DNA from: Ktedonobacteraceae bacterium
GTDB lineage: Bacteria > Chloroflexota > Ktedonobacteria > Ktedonobacterales > Ktedonobacteraceae
NCBI GenBank assembly: GCA_014896635.1
Contig: JADBKA010000164.1
Coordinates: 1 to 10,236 of the forward strand
Direction: 5' to 3'
Length of the DNA stretch: 10,236 nt
Position numbers and translations under genes: made by a program. This document shows positions 5,122-10,236 of the stretch, piece after piece; the stretch's first letter is position 1, and each line of letters starts with the position of its first letter. The notes beneath the pieces are model-generated. The model saw nothing but the letters and a program-made list of their open reading frames with translations. It ran no database searches and was not told the origin of the DNA.

Positions 5122-6327
5122 ATGGCTGTGGAAGAAAAAAGAGAGAACACGCGAGCTCAGCGTGGGCGGTTGTCCAGTTTTGCCCAGGAGCGGCACAGGC
5201 TCTCTACTTCTGTAGAAGAGACGCTGAGTGCTCAGCAGGAGCAGCAGTGGCAGGATGAGGATGAGCAGGAGGAGATCAAGGGATCGGCACAGAGAGAGGC
5301 GCTTATTCCGCCACGTCTGAGTTTACAGTCAAAGCCCATGCCAGCGGTACGTCCTGCCGGAACAACAGCAGAGCTGGAGCGAGTCTCAACTGAATCTCGA
5401 TCCCAACCTCAGCCTCAACCTTCTCCAAAGGAGGCCGACAAGCAGCATACCGGCATTCTGGCTCGTTTTGCTCAGCGCCTCACTTCTTCGCTGGCGGCGC
5501 TGGGTGGAACGACGGCCCAGTTAGAGGCTCTTCCCCCACAGCCGCCGGAGCAGTCTCGCGCCCGGCAACGGCAAGATGTCTCTCCGCTTTCGCAGCCTCC
5601 TCAGATAGGGTCGAAGACGGCGAGCGGAGGTCAGCAAAGCCACTCACAGGACCATCTGGTTGTTCCTTCCGCCGGGCAGATTCCACCTGCGTCGTCTATT
5701 TCTTCAGAAACTGCGGCATCATCTACAGGAGTGATGAAGCAGGTGACTCCTTTGCCTGCGACTCCCTTCACTGGAAAGGCCGCTCAACAGACTCATCGTC
5801 CCTCTGAGAGCAGTTCGGAACTACCGCGTCTGGCCGGGCGGACGACGAAAATTCGCCTGGAGACGGCCCCGGTTGCCGCCGTTCGTCCACCGCTCTCCCC
5901 GGATATCCAGAAAGCAAGTGAGAGGCAGCAGCAGATCACTGACACCGGGAGTATTGCTGCTGTACGCATACCACAGACAGAAACCAGCGCGACGAGCAGC
6001 CAGGCGGGCAGCGATATGCTTGCTGTCGATACTGCCAGTGAAGGTCTCAAGACGCAGGAAGAAGCAGCCTCTGCTGTCATACCTGACCGGCCTGCGATTG
6101 TTACGCGCAGTTCACTTGCCGGCAGCGGTGTCTTTGAGTGTGGGCAACGTGATGTGACAATAGAGAATGCCTCTGTTACTGCGTCCAGTGTTGTGCTGGT
6201 GACTCTTACTGCCAATGCTGGTCCTGTTGTCGTGCAATATGTCTCACTGCGCCCGCATGCAGGCTTCACCGTTCACCTGACAGCGCCGGCCACAGCAAGA
6301 GCGCCGTTCAACTACATTGTGTTGTAA
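5122..6327 (+). CDS. Ser/Pro/Gln-rich predicted disordered protein with a C-terminal beta module
   Basis: I do not recognise a named family. The 401-aa product starts with about 330 residues of low-complexity sequence: a Gln/Glu/Asp-rich, possibly coiled segment at about 32-56, then long Ser/Pro/Thr/Gln-rich stretches with few hydrophobic residues. These look disordered. The last ~70 residues (about 332-401) differ sharply: alternating Val, Thr and Ala strands such as VVLVTLTAN and GPVVVQYVSL, then GFTVHL, ending at FNYIVL. This suggests a compact beta-sandwich module. No signal peptide or membrane segment is seen. I chose the ATG at 5122 with GGGAG five nt upstream; an in-frame TTG at 5110 would add four residues. 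Base composition and Gln/Ser use differ from neighbouring enzymes. A structural or adhesive role is only a guess. Confidence 0.68.
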   Translation: MAVEEKRENTRAQRGRLSSFAQERHRLSTSVEETLSAQQEQQWQDEDEQEEIKGSAQREALIPPRLSLQSKPMPAVRPAGTTAELERVSTESRSQPQPQPSPKEADKQHTGILARFAQRLTSSLAALGGTTAQLEALPPQPPEQSRARQRQDVSPLSQPPQIGSKTASGGQQSHSQDHLVVPSAGQIPPASSISSETAASSTGVMKQVTPLPATPFTGKAAQQTHRPSESSSELPRLAGRTTKIRLETAPVAAVRPPLSPDIQKASERQQQITDTGSIAAVRIPQTETSATSSQAGSDMLAVDTASEGLKTQEEAASAVIPDRPAIVTRSSLAGSGVFECGQRDVTIENASVTASSVVLVTLTANAGPVVVQYVSLRPHAGFTVHLTAPATARAPFNYIVL

Positions 6328-6350
6328 CCTGACCGTTTATCGGGTGTGCC

Positions 6351-6399
6351 AGGCGAGTTGTGCTATCGCTTGTACTACAGCCTGTGCTACAGCTCGCCT
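6351..6399. repeat. Three-copy 12-bp tandem repeat within an imperfect inverted repeat
   Basis: TGTGCTATCGCT (6359-6370), TGTACTACAGCC (6371-6382) and TGTGCTACAGCT (6383-6394) are three tandem 12-mers; adjacent copies 2 and 3 agree at 10 of 12 positions, and copies 1 and 3 also agree at 10 of 12. AGGCGAGTTGT (6351-6361) and ACAGCTCGCCT (6389-6399) form an 11-bp inverted repeat with one G-T pair. The block lies between two convergent genes and runs into the 3' end of the HD gene. No T-tract follows on either strand, so it is not a standard intrinsic terminator. Confidence 0.6.
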
Positions 6400-7079
6400 T
6401 CGACTTCCCTCTGGAGTCGCTCGAAGAAGCCCTTCATATAGTCGAAACGCTCTTGTGCCAGTGTGCGTCCTGTTGGTGTGGTCATGCGCTCCGGCAGGTT
6501 GCCGAAGAGCAGGCGGAACTCGATGCTCGGCGAGTAGTTGGGCGAGCGGCGCATCTGTCGTACTGTCAGAGGATCGACCGGCTCGACGATGTCTGCCGGG
6601 AGGGGCGAATATACTTTCTGGTTGTAGCGGCCTGTGATGCAGTAGAGGCGTCCGATGCCGATAGCGCCGAGGCAGTCAAGCTTATCGGCGTCGTAGAGGA
6701 TGCGTCCTTCCAGTGTGCCTGGCAGCTTGCCGCCTGTTATACGATGTTCGCGGATGGCCTGCTGCACTGCCGGGATGGCCTGCTGTGGGAAAGGAGTGCC
6801 AGTGAGCAGATTGCCGGCCATGTCTGCACCGATCAGCGCGTGATCCCCGCCGTGCCGGCGTTCGCGTTCCTGTCCGATATCGTGAAAGGCTACTGCTGCC
6901 CAGATGGTAGGCAGGTCGCCGCCTTCGTGCGCCTGAATGGTTTCTGCCAGGGCAAGCACACGTACAATATGATCATAGTCATGCGAGGCATCTTCCCATC
7001 CTTCCTGCTCGATCATCTCGTTGGCCATTTTGAGCAGCCAGCTACGTAGTTCTTCCATTTTATTTAATTTTTCGTGCAT
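6387..7079 (-). CDS. HD-domain phosphohydrolase (YedJ/YpgQ-like)
   Basis: The 230-aa product has the HD superfamily metal site: SHDYDH (32-37), the signature AFHDIG (64-69) with His66-Asp67, REH (110-112) and DADKLD (130-135). The latter is followed by LGAIGIGRLYCITG, which, with the LAQERFDYMKGFF C-terminal block, closely resembles the YedJ/YpgQ group of about the same length. A metal-dependent phosphohydrolase acting on nucleotides is the best guess; YpgQ has been reported as a pyrophosphohydrolase. No membrane segment is present. The ATG at 7079 has a weak AGG site just upstream; Met8 is a possible later start. It lies 44 bp downstream of the histidine-kinase gene on the same strand, with no hairpin in the gap, so the two are probably co-transcribed. 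Confidence 0.9.
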   Translation of the reverse strand: MHEKLNKMEELRSWLLKMANEMIEQEGWEDASHDYDHIVRVLALAETIQAHEGGDLPTIWAAVAFHDIGQERERRHGGDHALIGADMAGNLLTGTPFPQQAIPAVQQAIREHRITGGKLPGTLEGRILYDADKLDCLGAIGIGRLYCITGRYNQKVYSPLPADIVEPVDPLTVRQMRRSPNYSPSIEFRLLFGNLPERMTTPTGRTLAQERFDYMKGFFERLQREVEGEL

Positions 7080-7123
7080 TCTACCTGATTTTTTGTACCT
7101 TTCCTGATCGGTATGATGATTTT

Positions 7124-10039
7124 CTATGCTAAAAGTGGAAGTGTGAGGATAAAGCGACTTCCTTCACCCATGATGCCGCTGCTTTCCACGCGGATGCTGC
7201 CGCCGTGCAGGTGTAGGAACTGTGCGACGACGTAGAGGCCCAATCCGACTCCCCCGCTTGTCCCACCTGTAATGTTTGGCGCGCGGTAGAATCGCTCGAA
7301 GAGCCTGCTCTGGGCTTCTGGGGGAATACCAACGCCTTTATCTGCCACTTCTGCCTGTGCCCAGCGCCTGCCCATCTCATCAGTATATTGCGTCAGGGAA
7401 ACTGTGACAGGGCCGCCCAGAGGACTGTATTTTATCGCATTTTGCAAGAGATTCGCAAAGATTTGCAACAGGCGCGCCCTGTCGCCCAGCGTCCGGTAGG
7501 GATGAGGAGCAGGCTGGATAGAGCAACTGAGCTGGTGGGCAGGTGAGGTCGTGCTGTGGCTCCTGACGGCCTCTTGTACGATCTCTGCCAGATCGTGTTC
7601 TTCCAGTGTCAGTGTAATCTGTCCGCGATTGAGGCGTGTGACTTCGAGGAACGTGTTGACGATGTTGGTCAGGTGACGGGTCTGTGTTTCGATCTGGCTG
7701 GTACTCTCGAAAAGTTTCTCCTGGATCTCCGCGCATAGACTGTTATGTTTCCTGACCACCCGCTCTATCATCTGGCTATTTCCCTGGATGACTGTAAGCG
7801 GATTGCGGAATTCGTGAGCGGTAATAGCGAGGAATTCATCTTTGAGCGCATTTGATTCGCGCATGGCGGCTTCATTCGTGCGAGCGATTTCGGCCTCTTG
7901 CTGCCAGCGGGCCTGTTCAATAGCCAGGCCGGCGAACTGTGCAATGCCCTCTGCTACTGCAACATCCCAGATGCTGAACTCCGGTCTGGGCAGGGGGCGC
8001 GTCGCGCCAGGGGCTACTGACTTTGCTGACTGCCACTGCTCTTTTCTGAGCGTTGCTGAGCGGTCCAGCATCATGACACCGAGCAAACGGCTATTATGTG
8101 TAATGGGTGCTGCCAGGATCATTGTCTGGTGGAAATTGTCCGCCTGCTCAGGACACTGGTCCGCGCTGACCAGGCAGGCATGGCCAGCCAGCAGTTGTTC
8201 GCGCAGGCCCGTATACTGGCCCTCTTCCGGCTCCAGCCAGCGCCGCTGTTCGAGCAGCCAGCGGGTCTCTTCTGCTTGATTGAAGCCGATGGAGAGCAAA
8301 GGCAGAAATACCTGTTGTTCCATATTATAGAGCTGGACTGCGCCGCGCTCACTGTTAGTGACATTGAGCGTCATGGCAAGGACGCGGCGCAGCATCTCAC
8401 GGGTGTCGGTAACGCCGGAGATGGCCTCTGCCGCGTGTAGCATGGTATCCAGCGCATGACGTATGCGCCTCTCGACGCGGATCTGCTCGGTGATATCGCG
8501 GAAGGCGCCCACCACGCCAATTTTGCCGGCGCTGCTGTCGAAGAGCGGCGCGGTGTTGACCTCAACGATGCGCTCGGAACCATCGGCCCGGCGGGTAACG
8601 AAGCGCTCACCGCGAATATGCTCGCCATGTAGCGCGCGTGTCAGAGGAAAATCTTCAGGGGAGAAAGGCTGTCCATACGGGGTATACACAGGATTATCCT
8701 GCAAATAGGCGAGCAGAGGCTGGCCGGTGCTTTTCATGCCGATGAAGTGTGTGGCTGTGTTATTGCTGATAAGCACTCTGCCATCCAGGTCGAGCACCAC
8801 AATGCCTTCTGTCATGGCGTTAAAGACCGCATCAAGCAGATTTGCTCTCTCGGTTGCCAGGGTTGCCACGCGCGAGGTCTGGGCCAGCAAATTCGCCTTG
8901 TCGATTGCCAGCGCGCACTGAGCAGCAATATCTTGCGCGAAGGCGAATTGCCCGGCGGTGGGCGCTGGCTGGTTCTGCTGGTAGGTTACAAAGGCAAAGC
9001 CAGCGCAGTGAGGAGCGATACCTGGCAGGTTTCCTGTGCTGAAACGACTCCTGCTGTGCGGGCCTGCTGTGAGCGGGATAATCATAGTATTGCCCGGACT
9101 GATCCGGTGAAGCCAGTGCCGTTCTTTCCCCTCGATATCCTCGGCCCTGACGAAAAGGGGTACCTTGCGTTCGGCGGCTGCCAGACAATGCGGCAGATCA
9201 CTAATGGGCAGAGTGAGGTAGGTATCGGAAGTAGCGGGAGACCGCGCCTGGAGCTGTGTTGTGCGGACGACCGAGAGGGCATCCCCTTCCAGCAGCGCAA
9301 TCGTGGCTCCATCTGCATCCAGCCCGCGTGCCAGGCTATGGGCCGCTATTTCTAAAATAGCGGGCAACTCGTTATCCGAGTTGACCGCCATTGCCACCTG
9401 GTAAATGGACTGTGCTCGTCCGATCAGGCGCTCGGCGCGCTGCTTCTCCATCTGCACCTGCTGGTAGAGTCGTGCATTATCAATAGCGACTGCCGCCTGC
9501 TGGCCTATGGCGCGCGCGAGCTGCTGCTGCTCCTGGCTAAAAATGCGCTGCTGGCCTGGATTGTCAAGTGACATCATGCCAACCAGGCGTCCTTCGCGCA
9601 GCAGCGCGACAAGCAGGATCGAGCGGACCAGGAATTTCTCTGCTATCGCCTGCCAGCCCGCTTCAGTGGACAGATCTGCTAGAGCCAGCATGCCGTTTGC
9701 TTCCAGAAGGCGACGAATTACTGAATCTTTGAAAGGCAGCGAACTTCTACGCCATACGCGGTCAATTGCCAGGCTCTGGCGCTTTGTCAAGTGCGGCACG
9801 TTGAGGTGATACGCCGATGGGATAAAGAGTGCGCTGGCCTCATCCAGTAACCAGACGCTGCACCGCTCGACGTCGCAAACTTCCGTTACTCGTTTCACCA
9901 GTACCTCAAGGATCTGTGTAGGATCAAGCGAAGAGGCCAGCAGTTCCGCGAGTTCACGCAGAATTTCACTTTCGCGCAAAGCTTTGAGTAAACGCAGGTG
10001 TTCAGGTTCATTTGTAGATGACAGGCTCTCGCTCCCCAT
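7124..10039 (-). CDS. Soluble hybrid-sensor histidine kinase, GAF-GAF-PAS-GAF-HisKA-HATPase
   Basis: This 971-aa kinase has no membrane segment and no signal peptide. Domains in order: GAF at about 24-190 (QQAAVAIDNARLY end), a second GAF-like domain at 205-385 (IAAQCALAIDKANLL), PAS at 400-520 (AMTEGIVVLDLDG, then GAFRDITEQ), a third GAF at 527-715, HisKA at about 730-800 with phospho-accepting His742 in AHEFRNPL, and HATPase_c at about 848-970. The ATPase part shows Asn867 in the N-box (NLLQNAIKYSP), DKGVGIP (900-906), FERFYRA (914-920) and GGVGLGLYVV (929-938). All key residues look intact, so it should be active. It ends at the ATPase domain with no receiver, and no response regulator is nearby, so it is an orphan here. 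The signal is cytosolic or diffusible and unknown. The ATG at 10039 has AAAGGA about 8 nt upstream. Confidence 0.95.
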   Translation of the reverse strand: MGSESLSSTNEPEHLRLLKALRESEILRELAELLASSLDPTQILEVLVKRVTEVCDVERCSVWLLDEASALFIPSAYHLNVPHLTKRQSLAIDRVWRRSSLPFKDSVIRRLLEANGMLALADLSTEAGWQAIAEKFLVRSILLVALLREGRLVGMMSLDNPGQQRIFSQEQQQLARAIGQQAAVAIDNARLYQQVQMEKQRAERLIGRAQSIYQVAMAVNSDNELPAILEIAAHSLARGLDADGATIALLEGDALSVVRTTQLQARSPATSDTYLTLPISDLPHCLAAAERKVPLFVRAEDIEGKERHWLHRISPGNTMIIPLTAGPHSRSRFSTGNLPGIAPHCAGFAFVTYQQNQPAPTAGQFAFAQDIAAQCALAIDKANLLAQTSRVATLATERANLLDAVFNAMTEGIVVLDLDGRVLISNNTATHFIGMKSTGQPLLAYLQDNPVYTPYGQPFSPEDFPLTRALHGEHIRGERFVTRRADGSERIVEVNTAPLFDSSAGKIGVVGAFRDITEQIRVERRIRHALDTMLHAAEAISGVTDTREMLRRVLAMTLNVTNSERGAVQLYNMEQQVFLPLLSIGFNQAEETRWLLEQRRWLEPEEGQYTGLREQLLAGHACLVSADQCPEQADNFHQTMILAAPITHNSRLLGVMMLDRSATLRKEQWQSAKSVAPGATRPLPRPEFSIWDVAVAEGIAQFAGLAIEQARWQQEAEIARTNEAAMRESNALKDEFLAITAHEFRNPLTVIQGNSQMIERVVRKHNSLCAEIQEKLFESTSQIETQTRHLTNIVNTFLEVTRLNRGQITLTLEEHDLAEIVQEAVRSHSTTSPAHQLSCSIQPAPHPYRTLGDRARLLQIFANLLQNAIKYSPLGGPVTVSLTQYTDEMGRRWAQAEVADKGVGIPPEAQSRLFERFYRAPNITGGTSGGVGLGLYVVAQFLHLHGGSIRVESSGIMGEGSRFILTLPLLA

Positions 10040-10167
10040 GTGATATCCTTTTCCCGGTGATCAAACCGTTGCACAAATCTTCCGACAAGTGCGCTGCTAA
10101 AAGCCGGTAACAGGCTTACTTGCGTCTTTCAAGTCTCAATGCAAGGCAAATTATCTAATTGCATTTC

Positions 10168-10197
10168 AGTGTAGCAGATCAATACAGAGTGCGTCAA
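10168..10197 (-). promoter_or_regulatory. Candidate promoter of the kinase-HD operon
   Basis: On the - strand, TTGACG (10197-10192, 5 of 6) and TACACT (10173-10168, 4 of 6) are 18 bp apart, with a TG one base before the -10. The leader to the ATG at 10039 would be about 120 nt. It holds only a weak 5-bp hairpin (10101-10117). No gene is seen from 10040 to the window end. Confidence 0.5.
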
Positions 10198-10236
10198 GGA
10201 TAGCACGAGGAGAAAGCCAGTTTTTTGAAAAAGCGT

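Noticed and set aside
5793..6269. A 158-codon - strand frame opposite the low-complexity protein
   Set aside because: Both strands are open here. The + strand frame has a start with a ribosome site, a promoter candidate and a structured C-terminus; the - strand frame has none of these.
6351..6399. An intrinsic terminator between the low-complexity gene and the HD gene
   Set aside because: The 11-bp stem has a 27-base loop and no T-tract on either side.
6360..7049. A 229-codon + strand frame opposite the HD phosphohydrolase
   Set aside because: The - strand product has a complete HD metal site and a clear family; the + strand frame is a Cys-rich translation with no recognisable motif.
8747..9355. 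A 202-codon + strand frame opposite the histidine kinase
   Set aside because: It lies wholly antisense to the kinase's GAF2 and PAS regions, shows no motif and has no ribosome site; it is a GC-driven shadow frame.
10101..10117. A terminator or attenuator in the kinase leader (AAGCC/GGCTT)
   Set aside because: The stem is only 5 bp and the following T-run is short, so it is not a convincing terminator.

Overview
The window is about 10.2 kb of moderately GC-rich bacterial chromosome, apparently complete apart from the first gene, which is cut by the left edge. I see no tRNA, rRNA, IS element, phage gene or CRISPR array. The gene set suggests a soil-type Chloroflexota, possibly Ktedonobacteria: a DUF2231-Rieske fusion, two CoxG-like proteins without a CO dehydrogenase, a large soluble GAF/PAS histidine kinase, and a Ser/Pro/Gln-rich protein with a small C-terminal beta module. 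That placement is inferred from gene content and protein style, with no marker gene, and is only moderately secure.

Left part (1-2540). On the + strand lie the end of an RluA-type pseudouridine synthase and a short-chain dehydrogenase/reductase. The dehydrogenase converges on a histidine-phosphatase gene whose stop codon interlocks with its own (TTAG). A divergent intergenic region then leads to a CoxG-family gene on the + strand, which ends at a strong hairpin terminator.

Middle part (2540-4960). On the - strand, a second CoxG-family gene faces the first across the shared terminator. Its predicted transcript has a roughly 90-nt leader with nested inverted repeats. Upstream of it on the same strand is a membrane-anchored DUF2231-Rieske [2Fe-2S] protein. 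Divergent from that is a winged-helix regulator with a Cys-rich, SufR-like C-terminus. The 225-bp gap between them holds two good back-to-back sigma70-type promoters, with a 6-bp dyad covering one -35 and abutting the other. The simplest reading is an iron-sulfur or redox-responsive switch that controls a Rieske protein and perhaps the downstream CoxG.

Right part (4960-10236). A predicted disordered 401-aa protein with a beta-rich C-terminal module is on the + strand. It is followed by a three-copy 12-bp tandem repeat within a larger inverted repeat. On the - strand, a 971-aa soluble GAF-GAF-PAS-GAF histidine kinase is followed 44 bp later by a YedJ/YpgQ-type HD phosphohydrolase, probably as one operon. 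No response regulator is visible nearby.

Most of the genes are recognisable families. The parts most worth a second look are the regulator-Rieske divergent promoter, the paired convergent CoxG paralogs, the structured CoxG leader and the disordered/beta-module protein.
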